From assembly GCF_037975245.1 (NCBI RefSeq), contig NC_092576.1, positions 13,084,611 to 13,148,610 of the forward strand: DNA of 64,000 nucleotides, read 5' to 3'. Shown piece by piece: positions 12,801-24,900 of the stretch. Position numbers and translations under genes: made by a program. Positions within the stretch are counted from its first letter, which is position 1, and the number at the start of each line of letters is the position of its first letter. The notes beneath the pieces are model-generated. The model had not been told where the DNA came from. It made no database searches and was given only the letters and a program-made list of their open reading frames with translations. This DNA comes from Apostichopus japonicus (Eukaryota; Echinodermata; Holothuroidea; Aspidochirotida; Stichopodidae).

Positions 12801-15800
12801 AGTACGGTTTATATAAAGTAAGTATGAATTATCCCATCCTTCCTTGTGGGTGGGTAGTGAAACGTTTACTTTTGTTGACGCAATAGGAATTCTCAACATT
12901 ATATCAACATTTCGACTGTTTCGATTTGTCTTGATTTATTTTCATACAAAACAGATAACTTTGAATTTAAATTTCTATACTTCATTGTCTATATGCTCCA
13001 ACTGTCAACACTTTTGTAAAACCCTCCATAATTATTATCTCGACATTTTAACCCCTTTCTCAAATTACGAAGTTTTATAAATAAAACGTCTGACTTTTCT
13101 CTCAGTTTTTTTTACTATTTTCAGAATTTTAACTACTTTATCCCAACAATTCCATTATGACCTTTAATATATTAAAATACGGACGATTTACTCCTCATTT
13201 CTTGATATTGCACGATCTCAAACGTTCGACTATTTAATGTCAAAAAGGGCCATTCAAGTCCCTATACAACAGTGGTATTATGCACTTGACATACTTTCTT
13301 CAAAGTGTTCGCCTGCCTTACTGATAACACACCTGTCAGTGAATAGTTAATGTTCTCGTATATGTTATAGCTTCCTCCTATATGTTCTCCGTCTGAATAA
13401 GGTATGACTGTTATGGTTTTAGTCAATTCTTATAAAATCCTTCATTGCTAGCGTTTGTAAGTTCAGCAGCACTTCATGCTTCGAATTCATCAATAGCATT
13501 GTATGATAAGTCTATGATACACGGATCTTTCAAAGAAAACGGCATTCCTTATCTTTTAGATGTGAGGTAACAACATCATTAGTAGATAAACAAAATCGTT
13601 ACATTATTATTCTGATATGTTTCGAAGTCTTCAATAACATTGTATTGTAAGCCTATTGTACAGTAACATCTTTCAATGTTAGTATCACTCATTCCCTGCG
13701 TGTTATGATGTAATAAAGTAACACTGTAAGTTTAATTTACATTTAATTGTTCTCATTAATTGTGCTTATGTGAGGAAGTTTGTTTGGAGGGGACTTTTAT
13801 TGTAAGTATAGAGTAACTTATTGCAAGGAATACACATTTTCCAACCGTCAAGATAATGTTTTAGCTAATTGAGAAGGAACTATTCACGGGGCTCTGTGTA
13901 GGTTAGAACTATGGACTGATAACCTGCTGTTCTGGGTTCGAATCATCTGAAGTCAGTTTATGCAGCACTTTCCCATTCACATACTCCTCTCTGAAATCTT
14001 TATATATTAATTCAAACATATATTTCACCAGCCCACGTGGTGGTCAAGGTGATAGAGCCTGGCAAAAGACCCACGTCTTACTGGTTTCATATAAACAGTG
14101 CTAGGGTTCAAGGCACACTAAGGTTCATAACGCTCCGCTGGTGGTATGATACTTTCTTGTGGCCTACTTCCATAGGCGTAGGAGCCTAATTTGATTTTTT
14201 TTTGGGGGGGGGGGAGGGCTGTAACGACTTGCCCGAAAAATAAAACAACATTTTTCGCGCGCGTGTTAATGTGCATATCATATAGGCATTCATCGGTTAT
14301 TACATCACATGCCAATAACATACAATCATTTTCCGTGTTATTTCCCTTCCATATTAGTTATAATTATTGGGGAAGTCGTTACAATATCATGAAAATAATA
14401 ATATAAGTTTAACCATTGAAAAACACATTGCAAAATATTTTTCTTTCAGTAGGTGCCCTAAAAATTCTCAGCATATTGCCCCAGCCCAGCCCAACCCCCC
14501 CCCCCCCTCCGCCTCCTACGCCTATGCATTCGTCGTGTCGATGTATCCCTTGATGTCGCAAAAGATACCGGGTGGAGGCGAAGAGGGTCGGTTCAATCGA
14601 CCAGAAGCGTTCTAGGTGAAGTGCGCGAATCATTGCCTATGGCCAGAAGGTCGAAGCGCTATTTGCTACCGGTATGTGTGCATCCGCCGTCCACTGAATA
14701 CGTGGCATCATGATGCCCTATTCTCCAAAATTTGAATATACTTGTGCCTTTGTGTGAATATGAAGACTCCTGTACTATTAGGGTTAACGTTTCCAATCCA
14801 TAGAAACTATGCAGTCGATCTGTTTTTGTGTACGTCATCACCATACCTTGACATTGGCAAAATGCACTGAGTCATGGTTGCCTTTGTGTTACTTTTACAA
14901 GTCGATGGGCTTCCATTCTAATGAACAGAGAAAAGCTACCGTTACTGGAATGTCCATTTACACAGGTTATATTCAACATTAAATGGGCTGTACAACTCTA
15001 TCGAACAAGTTTGATATTTTGATTGTACCTTTTTCAATGTCACCTGTACAGTAATTTAAACCAAAACAATGTACAACTTAAGTGGTAGTTTTTCGGACGA
15101 GGTTCATTTCCTGTTACATTACATTACATTTTTTCAAAAGTAAACGACAGGGGATTTTCGCTACGAATTTTCCAGAACTTAGTAACTTGGGACTTCCGTA
15201 ACACTACCTATTCTGATCATTGGAATGTAGCGGAAGGAGCACAGGGAACATGTAAATAGATAGTTCTTCCTCTTAAGGTGTCTGTTCTATTCCTGTTCTC
15301 TCCATCCTCTTACAAATGCCATTTGCGTAGAATTTTTCAATATCTAATGATTCATATCTCGGCCTCTGAAAAGAGAAAACTAAATCCCTAAAACATTACC
15401 ACGTAATGTTATTCGATCCAAAAAGAACTATATAGGAAAGATGAAATTAGATATCGTTCTAAATCAAAATACAAGATTCGAAAGTTATCGACACTGTAGT
15501 TAACGGTCATTAACTCACGATCATATTATGGGTAGTCAGGTTGTTGTGACCGGATAAACATCATAAGTTTCCAGACTTTTGTCAGTATCACATGGCTTGG
15601 TAAAAGTGATATAAACTTACAACACAACGAAACGCGAAGATTTAAATTCATCGTCACAATAGTAAGTTTATCAAAGTTTCCACATGAGTGATAGTATAGT
15701 AATATCTCGACGATTCCAGTGTCGTGCACATGATTCCAAAGGTGAAGGGAGAGAGGAGAGGGGAAAGGGGGGGGGGTCCGAATTGCCCGATTGACTTAGG

Positions 15801-18626
15801 CAGGGGACTGAACTTATATAGGTAGGCCATAGACGAATCAATGAGTTTAGTATGCAGTGAGTGCTAACCGGGGCCGTCCCCGAGACAAAATTAAAATTTA
15901 GGATATAATTGATGTATTCTCAGATATATTTAAACGCAAGATGTCTTACTAAATAATAATCAACTAAAATGTCCCTAGCTGATGGATGCAGGTATGGGCC
16001 TGAAGCTTAGTAGGGGGACCGGAGGCAAATGAAGGATTTTATTAGAGAGGGAGTGTTGGCCTGGGGTCATTGAAGCGGACTCGCTTGTAAACGGGGGGTG
16101 GGGGCAAGGAATCCACTCCCCGAAACAGGAATAAAATTGGTGCATTCAACGGCATACTTATACTACAATTAATTATATGTACTAGTTAGCACTAAACCCA
16201 TGGTTGTGTTATGTAAATTAACAATAATAATAACAACTATTTTCGATGACTGATTTAGGTAAAGAAGTCTAAACATTTTACTTTCAAAATAAATAGTTGT
16301 CGATGGGTGCATTCTAGAGTATATTTTAACTATAATTTCGGTCCAATCAGTAGCTCTTTACGCAATATTTTGTTAATAGTTACTCCATTTGACTGCCACC
16401 ATTTCCCTTTAACTGGCGTTGGGAGGTGAGGACTCTCAGGTGTTTAATGTATCTCCGGAGCATGATGAGGCAGCCAATACTCATAGCTAGTAGAGTAACT
16501 TCTGTTCATGTTCCACAACCGTGCATCAGTAACTACAGCGCTGTGTTCGTAACACGGTAACATGTGTTACACGTGGCATATATACTCGTTTGTTCTCACC
16601 CTCAAATATAACGAGAAAAAAACTATGGTTTTGAGGTGACCTATACATGAAACCCTTCCATCCATATGAAATTTTAACACACATTCTTCTGAATCATCTC
16701 GTCTGAATTTAATTCAGTCTATTGTTTTCTTTTTCACAACGTAATTCATCATAATTTGAGAGAAGAACAGAAAGAGAGGGAGAGAGACAATGAAAGATCA
16801 GAAAATGACTGGAATTTGTTAATCATTGATTTCTATAGTGGTGAATCATTCTGTAATCTATATACCGCCTCGAATTCTTAACTTTCTATCACTGACCGCG
16901 CCCCCCCCCCCTCCCTCAACACGTCATTGTACTCTGTTTACTCTAAGTAAACCGTATGTTCTAGCCGAAGTCAACGGGAGTCCAATCCCGTAACGTAGCA
17001 CAATCTCGTATATACCAGTCGTGTACGGTTGTACACAACTGTACCAGTTGACGGAACTATTAATGGAGACACAAACTTAAAATTTTTTATTGATCTATAT
17101 AGGATATTGATAACTGCCAGGATCATCCTAACAGCTAAGAACAATCTTATTCCATCCATTTGCCATACGGTACTACCCTGACGCATTTGTAAAGTCTAAT
17201 TATATGACATCATCTTGACATATGTACTTCATTTTTGTTTTGCTCTACTTCGTGCAATGTTTAATTTTTACAATTAAATTTGTTTTTTTTTTGCAAATGC
17301 TGAAGCTAGTTGCATGACCTAAGCTAATGCCGTCGGTTACAGGATCAAAACAGTTAACATTGCACCTTAGATCCCTAATTAACATTTCTACAATTGCGTT
17401 TCCATCATCAAATATTAGCTGTTAATAAATTCCTTTTTAAATGAAAACGATTCAATCTCCGCCATGTCATTCTGTAAGATTGTTGACTAAAAAAAATAGT
17501 ATCTTTTTTTACTATTTGATCTATGTCAAACGTTTCTGAACGGAAGTTAATTGCAATAACATAAAAGGAAATCACAATTTCAAATTGACTAATTTTTGCT
17601 TGGGGTTTATATAATAGGTAATCCTGTAAATTTGTATAAGTTTGCATGCCAAAAATATATATTTATACCTGAAGATTAAACAACCAAATCCCAAATGCTC
17701 ACGGAAGTTTGTTTAATGTTCGCTCTGGGATAGCACCCTAGGATAGGCACTATCACATCACATATTAACAAAATGACCGCTCCCTGAGTAAATAAGGATG
17801 AATCTTAAAAACAAAATTTTAGATGTTTGTGGGGAGTTGTTCTTCACAAAGATCAAAATAAAGATAAGTGGTAGGGGTTTACGTATCTTTTAAGCTCTTT
17901 CTAAACCAAGATACCTTACCCACCAACGTGAAATTTGAAGGATCCGCTGAAGATCCGCTGTAGATACTAACAAACGCGATTATATCTTTGGTGTATTGAA
18001 AGTTGTCACTTCATTATTCTCTTTCCGATATTCAACTAGTTATTATAACGCTAATACAGCTCGAAGTTGCAAATGAAATCAAGTGTAAACCTCATTAATA
18101 TTATAAAATACAGTGTACAGTTCCTAACAATAAAGCTCGATTGATTAAATCATCGAGTTAAAAAACAAGATAATGCGATGGTTATTTCATCGAACAGTCA
18201 GCCATATTTTGCCCCTTACATAAAAATGTATACAATTTTTTGTTTTGGTCTTTATATATCATTCAAGGGACTACAGGGACCTCCAACTATCCCCTACAAG
18301 GGTTTTTCATTGTCGTAAATGGACCTCAGCTAGGCCGAGAATCTCAAGGTACTTTGTACCTGTATGCTTTACATTCTGGCCTCCAACCGCAGTTTACTGA
18401 GCATGTGTTCGAAAAGAAAGGTGGATTACTGACTCAATATGTTGACACTGGGAGAATACCTGCACTAACAGGTTTTCAATTTTCACAACGTGGCTCATTT
18501 CTCTCGATTGGAGCAACGACTCGCTACAGAGGAACACGCTATGGAGCTTACAAGGTCAAACTCGTCCCAGACTCTCAAAATTTAGGGACCAGAACGGGAT
18601 TTGTAAAACCTAAAAGTGGTGAGTAC

Positions 18627-18674
<48 letters not shown>

Positions 18675-18934
18675 GGCTATAGATATATAGGCTATATATA
18701 GGCTATATATATATATAGGCTATATATGTATATATATAGCCTATATATATATATATATATAGGCTATATATATATAAATGAAAATCGAAATGAATTGGAA
18801 AATCAAGATCAGTGAAAAAACTTTCAGCCTCCACTGGGATTCGAACCACGGGCCTTCCGTGGTTCGTTACGATTCATTACGATTTTCATTTATATATATT
18901 TTTATTTGCCTTTGTCGTTTACCTCCATTGCATT

Positions 18935-19013
<79 letters not shown>

Positions 19014-20399
19014 GATGTCGAGATGAGAAAAGTACATTTCGTCTCTATAGCATTTATCCAACTTTAATTATACTGAATTTAATGCACAGAGAACGAACAA
19101 ATCATACTCGCATTGTTCCTCTCTGTAGATTTACTGGATACCAGAGGTGTCTTTACCAGAACTGTGTGGCCCGCAGTGTAAGGAGGCACTAGACTGGCGT
19201 CTTCTCCTGATAATAACATCGGAGTTCGATGGTCTCCTGGATGTCGAAGTATTCAGTGGTGTAAAGGCAAGAAACGAAACGTGAACACAGGGCCCAGATT
19301 GCAGCTAACATCTACTGATGATGCTGGTGTGTACACCATAAGCAGAGGCAAACGAGGGGCAAGAGGCTGGTTCGTTCAAATTGAGGTCATTGCGTCAAGT
19401 AAGTAAGAGAACATTTTATCATCACATTTTTATCTCCAGAAGACTTACACTTTACTGAAACGATGGCTTTAGACTACGTTACAATATCTGCAAAGGAAGA
19501 TCGATGTAACTTAAAGTCACACACAAAACACAAAACCCACCACCTTACGTGTAATAATCCCCTAAGCACATTTTGAGCTTTGTACTTGTCGTTTCTGTGG
19601 CGGAACTATTTTAAGCCGATTTATGTGTTTTTTTCTTCAAATATCAAATACAGTTTTTAAATGTACAAGTTTTCATCACTTTTTTTTCGTAAATTAGGAT
19701 TAATGTGGTAACTGTAGGGTCCCCGGGGAGATGGAACGGCAACGAGGGCAGATCCTTGACCCCTTACACCACCATATAAATTGCTGACATGGGGCATAAT
19801 GGATGTGAACTGCGTGTTTTCTTTTATATTCTATAGTGGTCACACTATCTTGATAATTAGTACGTATATACCGGTCCGAGGTAGATCGGTAGAGCTTAGC
19901 AGTTAACACATCATGATGTTTTTAATATTCCATAAGATTTCTTAATTGTAGAGCAATATCAAGGAACGTTGGAATATGGATATTTGGAATTATATTATGA
20001 TCACGTCTCTTGTTATGCAGCCTGTCAGTTCAGTGAGTATTTGAATGGCCAATCATGTGATGGCCGCACCGTCACGTCTTGCAAAAACGGAGGAGTACCG
20101 CGGGACGCAGTCGATGAATGTCTCTGCCCTCCGTTTTTCACTGGGGACGATTGTAGTGAAGGCAAGTTGTTTCATGTGATATAACATTTCAATCACACGT
20201 AACCATTACGTGGGATTACTGCCTAGTTATCTTCTAATTAAATCTTGAAAGCGTATATCATTTAATTTTACAAGAGAACTAACACTTGGTGATGATGGTG
20301 GTGGTGTTGGTGGTAGTGATGGTGGTGATGATGATGATGGTGATGATGGTGGTGATGGTGATGATTGTGGTGATGATGATGATGGTGATGATGATGATT

Positions 20400-20479
<80 letters not shown>

Positions 20480-20480
20480 A

Positions 20481-20517
<37 letters not shown>

Positions 20518-21070
20518 CGCTGACGATGTATATTACTGTCGTCTTGTTAATTTTTTTGGTTTTAACCTTTTAAGGGTATGTTAAGGTATGTTACGCTATG
20601 CGACCTGTTAACTATTGCATCATCGAGACTGCGAAAAGAAAACATCGTTGAGAGAGTTGACTTGTGCATCTGTTGATTATTCATTAAATCCGTTCTTCGT
20701 CCCTTAAATAATGTAGCAAATTAGAATATGAAATTACCCATGTAAATGAAATAGCCGTCATTTGAAGAAAAAACCCCATCTTGTTCTAACAAAAAATCAG
20801 CTCTGAGAAAATCTTGAGCGAAGTTCCATAATATATCTCACAGTTTGAGCATAGTGACTATCATTATGGTGTGTCACCAACTGCCACATCAAAAGGGATC
20901 GAAAATAATTTTTAAATTTTTAATTAGTACTTTGCTTCGAAAGTATTACAGTCACAGGTAAATGAGAGAACTCGTCATTTGATCTCCGCCTGCATGTGTT
21001 CTAAATTTCCTTTTGGGTTTTAATGTTACACGATATATATATACATATGTATATATATATATATATATAC

Positions 21071-21124
<54 letters not shown>

Positions 21125-21906
21125 TATATTTTATTTTCAAGTTACATTCTTTCACATTTAGAGGTGAACCAACCAGACGACAAAGCACGGGATTTTGTGC
21201 TCGGGACCACCGGTGGAGTTTTTGCCATACGCTGTGGTGAGCACCTACCAGGTGGTAACCCAAAGTGCCGTGGCTACCTGTTCTGCTATGGGGATCTCTA
21301 TGGTTGCAAGTGTGCTTCAGGATGGTGGGGAAATAACTGTGACCAACGTGAGATTATTATTATTTTTATTCATTCAAGACATTTTACGGACTAACAAAAA
21401 GATGACAGAAATTGATTATATATTATATTAGATATAGATTATATAATATATATATATATAATATATATATATTGTAAATACATCTGCCAACATCAAAACG
21501 GATGCCATATCATCGGGATCAATTTAGCTGAAAATTTTGTTCAAGTTTATAATTTGTCGATGAGTTATCAACATAGGTAGAGAATATTTCTCTACAAGAA
21601 AGACATATTTTGACGAAAGTAGAAATACAGGGAATTTTGAAAGCTAATGAAACATTCCGAATGTATCAGGTTCCAGGAACAAATCAGCAAGACGATTTCA
21701 TTTTAGTTACATTTAGAACTTACATTTTAGTTTTAAAAAGAAATTGATACAAATATGCTGTAATTGGTAGTTTTCCATGTCCAGATCATGAAAAAGAAAC
21801 AATATTTTGTTTATTCCAATTAGCTTGTCAGAAAGGAAAGTGGGGAGTTGACTGCTCACAGAACTGTCCGAACAACCAAGACTGTGACAGCATCTTTGGG
21901 CCATAA
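9756..21906 (+). CDS. Tie-receptor-like ectodomain gene (6 exons, no kinase)
   Basis: Exons 9,756-9,807; 18,268-18,618; 19,129-19,398; 19,952-20,161; 21,162-21,347; 21,824-21,906 all join in phase 1 and total 1,152 nt (383 codons plus stop). The order is signal peptide, Ig1, Ig2, EGF1, EGF2, EGF3, matching the N-terminal half of vertebrate Tie receptors. The strongest resemblances are the Ig2 end (DAGVY), EGF1 (CLCPPFFTGDDC) and EGF2 (FCYGDLYGCKCASGW), whose Tie2 counterpart has the same YGC-C-x-GW pattern. Tie receptors are endothelial-type receptor tyrosine kinases. Here the third EGF stops at TAA (21,904-21,906), and no fibronectin, transmembrane or kinase exon is seen downstream. Exon 3 contains an in-frame TAA at 19,179-19,181, but that exon is 270 nt and phase-symmetric, so skipping it gives an open 293-residue secreted protein. 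Either a decaying Tie paralog or a soluble ectodomain gene; I lean to the former without transcript data. Confidence 0.75.
10520..12055 (+). pseudogene. CR1-type LINE reverse transcriptase remnant
   Basis: Translated fragments in three frames give a CR1/L2-type RT: a YRPVSLTS region, motif A (FLDIQKAFDKVPH), motif B (SGVPRGSVLGPLLF), motif C (FADDT), then the clade's C-terminal region (RRATRMI, TRGHCLKL, FFSNRVVNEWNGLP). The endonuclease half is missing. Breaks: a frameshift near 10,660, a TAA replacing the codon after FADDT (11,178-11,180), a TAG in a Ser-His-Gly context near 11,263, and a frameshift near 11,460. It sits in intron 1 of the Tie-like gene in the sense direction. The 3' tail after 11,970 has no microsatellite. 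Confidence 0.88.
12056..13880. other. Intron 1 sequence, nothing coding seen
   Basis: AT-rich intronic DNA with no supported exon. Two diverged copies of a roughly 140-base unit occur near 13,485 and 13,625 (TTCGAA..TTCAATA.CATTGTAT pattern). Confidence 0.5.
13888..13950 (+). repeat. tRNA-like sequence, probable SINE head
   Basis: GGCTCTGTGTAGGTTAGAAC resembles a tRNA 5' half with an A box, and GGGTTCGAATCAT is a good B box about 40 bases on. The stems are not complete, so this is a tRNA-derived repeat or pseudogene and not a working tRNA. Confidence 0.5.
14031..14115 (+). repeat. Degenerate tRNA-like repeat
   Basis: GTGGTGGTCAAGGTGATAGA looks like a tRNA A-box arm and GGGTTCAAGGC like a B box about 55 bases later. 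Decayed; a SINE remnant is the likeliest reading. Confidence 0.4.
14171..14526. mobile_element. hAT-like MITE, 14-bp inverted ends
   Basis: CATAGGCGTAGGAG at the left and its exact reverse complement at the right bound 356 bases containing a poly-G run on one side and a poly-C run on the other. The CAnnGG-type termini match other elements of this window that have 8-bp target duplications, but the flanks here (cctacttc, cattcgtc) do not match. Confidence 0.6.
14527..18267. other. Distal intron 1 of the Tie-like gene
   Basis: No exon supported. A fragment at about 16,465-16,580 is homologous to one arm of the palindromic element at 39,298-39,910. Homopolymer G and C runs occur at about 15,765 and 16,900. 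Confidence 0.5.
18268..18618 (+). CDS. Tie-like exon 2: first Ig-like domain
   Basis: The acceptor follows a pyrimidine-poor tract ending ATTCAAG; the donor is AGTG|GTGAGT. The 351-nt phase-1 exon stays open and encodes about 117 residues beginning TTGTSNYPLQGFFIVVNG. Its position corresponds to the first Ig domain of Tie receptors, but it has no cysteine pair, so the Ig call is positional. Confidence 0.65.
18628..18776. repeat. TA-rich microsatellite with GGCTATA interruptions
   Basis: TA repeats broken by TAGGCTATA units, some inverted, starting ten bases inside intron 2. Its right end abuts the SINE fragment at 18,777. Confidence 0.9.
18777..18894 (-). repeat. Partial tRNA-SINE with fold-back end
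   Basis: Bases 18,777-18,860 match the SINE at 37,013-37,140 (same AAATGAAAATCG end and the B-box region GGGATTCGAACCACGGG). The A-box half is replaced by a short inverted copy of its own 3' end (CGATTTTCATTT at about 18,880-18,892), so both ends read alike in inverse orientation. Confidence 0.65.
18939..19012. repeat. (TA)n microsatellite
   Basis: Pure TA tract inside intron 2. Open frames across it are spurious. Confidence 0.95.
19129..19398 (+). CDS. Tie-like exon 3: second Ig domain, contains a stop
   Basis: Acceptor CTCTGTAG; donor A|GTAAGTAAG; 270 nt; phase 1 on both sides. In the phase set by exons 1-2 it reads an Ig strand pattern with a tryptophan-cysteine pair (IQWCKG) and the typical TDDAGVYTI motif. 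It carries TAA at 19,179-19,181 near the domain start (after TVWPAV). Codons either side remain Ig-like, so the stop looks like a point lesion, not a wrong frame. Confidence 0.7.
19952..20161 (+). CDS. Tie-like exon 4: first EGF domain, GC donor
   Basis: Acceptor TTAATTGTAG, 210 nt, phase 1. It ends with SCKNGGVPRDAVDE then CLCPPFFTGDDC, a standard EGF pattern like the first EGF repeat of Tie proteins. The donor is AG|GCAAGT, the consensus of the minor GC-AG intron class; no GT at this point keeps phase 1. Confidence 0.75.
20289..20518 (+). repeat. (GAT/ATG)n microsatellite
   Basis: Trinucleotide array in intron 4 with GGT variants at its left end. A polymethionine open frame here is an artefact. 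Confidence 0.95.
20505..21045. repeat. Dispersed repeat, copy 1 (within intron 4)
   Basis: About 530 bases between an ATG array and a TA array are nearly identical to 36,250-36,790. The unit begins GACGCTGACGAT and ends TTACACGATA. Both copies are bounded by the same two microsatellite types. Confidence 0.85.
21034..21123. repeat. (TA)n microsatellite
   Basis: TA tract with two CATATG interruptions, about 40 bases before exon 5. Confidence 0.95.
21162..21347 (+). CDS. Tie-like exon 5: second EGF domain
   Basis: Acceptor TTTCACATTTAG; donor C|GTGAGA; 186 nt; phase 1. It encodes KCRGYLFCYGDLYGCKC and ASGWWGNNC, the most recognisable part of the gene: the spacing and the YGC-x-CA-x-GW signature match the second EGF repeat of vertebrate Tie2. 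Confidence 0.8.
21417..21473. repeat. AT-rich microsatellite
   Basis: TATA-type repeat in intron 5. Confidence 0.85.
21824..21906 (+). CDS. Tie-like exon 6: third EGF start and stop
   Basis: Acceptor TTCCAATTAG, phase 1. It encodes CQKGKWGVDCSQNC then CDSIFGP followed by TAA. A full third EGF would continue with further cysteines, and residues after the stop still include a plausible LCRWK, so the stop probably truncates an ancestral exon. With this stop the product is secreted. Confidence 0.65.
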
Positions 21907-24900
21907 AATCAAGACTTATGCAGATGGAAGCATGTAGCACCCGGTACCCGATCATCTTCAATCTGATTATTTCACGAAATATATTTCAAACGGTAATTTC
22001 TGTAATACTGTAATAATATTGTTTCTTTTCATCGGTGGTTTTTTTTTTGGTCTTTTCTGTTTAAGTATTTTTTACGTTAAACTTTATGGAATACCTTTTG
22101 TATCACTTGAAATGACCGTTCAGAGGAGACATTTAATTTTGACTGATAAAAAGGAAAATGTATACTAAGTAGCGTGCATGCATTTCCTACTTTGCATTAC
22201 GAGATATTTATAGTTGAAATTTTTGTTACATTTTGTAACATCAGGGAATTTAAAGTAAACAGGTGTGTTGTCATAGTTGTAGCACACTGACAGCAAAATA
22301 TTTTCCCTTTTTTTACTATATTGCTTTATCGCTTGGGTTGGATAAGGTTCAACATTTCCTGATAGAATGTGTAGTTTACAAAATCTCCAAATTACTGTAG
22401 TGTATTCAGAGGTAACAATTGGTAGAACTATTTCAACTTTAACTCTTGTTATCTTCAACACGAAACAAACCAATTAAGTTCAAATTATACTATAGTATAA
22501 TTCTATATATTCTTAGACAAAAAAAAAAACTGTTTATTAATCAGAAATATATTTTCCTTGTGATTATTCTTGCTTTTTTTCTTTCTTCTTTTCATCTTGT
22601 CCTGAGTGCCTGAAATCATATCGTAGAATTTTTTTTCGATTACGTAATTATCTGAATAAGTAAATTCACGTTATTGTTTAATAAGAAAAGCGAAGCCAAT
22701 CGTCAAAAACGTTCACAGAATAGAACTTTACCAGAAATCGAATTAATGCACCGAATAATCCACTTAATGTTTGTTTATAGAACTGGTTGATATGTAAACA
22801 TTTTAAGTTGGGTATTACGGACATTCTGTTAGGATTATCCTTTCCAATTTGCCTAAATATTTCCGTCAAACTTCATCTCTAACTTTGTAATAACATCAAT
22901 AAAATGATTAATAATAAGTCACTGCTTTCTGCTTTTCTTTCAAGAATCAGATAGTTAACGATATTTGAAGAAAAAAAAACTACGCAAAGGATATTATATC
23001 TGCTACTAGAAAAACCTTGAAAACAATCAAAGATTGAAAGTTTGTTCAAGACTACCTAAGACTATCTCTAATCTGCATTTTTATTGGTAAAAACAAGTAT
23101 AATTTTAAAGACACTTTATGAAAAAAAGGACCTTTGACACTCTTCACCAATTAAAGGTTCTTTTACTTCATAAGTCCGGGCTCCATATTACATATCAAGT
23201 TTTAACCGAGCTTTGCTCTTCGTGTTATCGTGTTTAAAAGGCTTAAAACTTTGACTTACGTTGTCCCGAATGACCGTTGACCCCTTAAAACAAACCTACA
23301 GGGTGGCTCCCTGAGACCTACTTACGAAATTTAACAGACTAAGCTTTATTCTTAATGTGTAGTTTTCAAACTTTGATCCCTGGTTACTCCAAGTCATATT
23401 TGACTCCCCTTACAAAAAACACATTATATTCATATTAGACAAACCTACGTATACTGCATATCAAGTTTCACTGAGCTTTATTTTTGGCGTTATCGTGTGT
23501 GCAAGGTTTTCAGATGATTGTGACCTCTGTTACCCCTTCATGACCTTGAACCTCCATTAACAGCTCTCTTCTGATCCTTCTCCTTAAGACTGATACCACA
23601 CATAAGCAGCTTGATCAGGTTTTCAGTCTCTTTGAGTAAGCGTCGTGTTTCCAATGTTACAAGACTTTGTCCTCTCCTGACTCCAAATGACCTTTGACCT
23701 GTCCAAATAAACAATAGGGTTCACCTACTCACGATGAGGCACCTACGTGCAAAAGCATGACAACAATATACTACGAGACGAGGTGTTTACAAGCCAAGAT
23801 TGTCATACACATATACATACACACACCCTATTGACACGGTGGCATATTATATTATGCAATCGTTGTTTTCAACACTAAAGACAACCGACTGTTACTTTTT
23901 GAACAGCGCACTGTCAACTATCGTTTTTGATTAAGGGCAGCACATAGCTTTAGATCAGTTCTCAATCAACCGTGAACTAATTAATTGATGCAATTGTTCG
24001 AATTGATGGTAATAGATCATTACATACTTCAGCACTGTGTGTGCTACAGAACAGAAGACCACTAAAACTCACTCGCTGATCAGAAGACTAACTTCACTCC
24101 CTCAGTGAGGGCAATATTCTTGTATTCACTCAACTGTACAATGAAGCGTGAACTACTTGTGTGTGCCTTGAACTTCATCCACACCATAGAATTTGATAAG
24201 GACAGAACGCTGACAGAGTGTATTGCCGTGTGTTTTAGCAATGAAGCCTTGAAAATCAGGGAGGGCACTTTCTGTGTACGGCAAAATCCCAGATCATTGT
24301 ACGTCTCCATACATACAGTGTGTATTCTAATCTGAAATTGAATTTCTTTTTACCCATTTTTTCGAAAGAGTATTTGTACTTTTCACAACAGAGACATGCT
24401 ATGACGACCAGAGTGGTAAGTACTTTACTTCTGACTGAGGAACCAACTTTAAAAAACTTTATTTCGCCTGTAATGACTCGAGCAAGTGGAGCGACAAATC
24501 GAAGTTACAATGCAGTAACGTTAGGCGTAACGCAGCAATACCATTGGCGTTGTTATAGGCCTAGTTCCCAAATCCCACAGCCTAGACTACAGTACTACTA
24601 GCTCAACTGTAGGCCTAGTAGGTATTCAGGTAGACCAACATTAAGCCCATTGCAACTTAAATCTTGGACAGTGTCTAATGTGTTGGGAAATGATCTAATG
24701 GAAAAGAGCTTTCCATAATAGAACAATCGTAGGTTGAAAATTTCTCCACAATCTTCATTATCAAGTGATATCTGTGCAAAATTGCAAATGGTGTTCAGCA
24801 AGTAACTCTGGAAACAAATTATTTCTTGGAAGGAGATGACCATCAGTTTGTGTCATAATGAGATTAATCAAGTTGTTCTACCAGCTAATTTTGAGATTTT

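Noticed and set aside
13888-14115. Functional tRNA genes
   Set aside because: A and B boxes are visible but the stems do not close; tRNA-derived repeats are the better reading.
14171-14526. Calling an 8-bp target duplication for this hAT-like MITE
   Set aside because: Flanking octamers cctacttc and cattcgtc agree at too few positions.
20286-20573. Polymethionine open frames (also 36,106-36,327)
   Set aside because: ATG trinucleotide microsatellites, not genes.
24080-24335. Frames of 76 codons on both strands
   Set aside because: Mutual shadows with no recognisable protein or splice signals.
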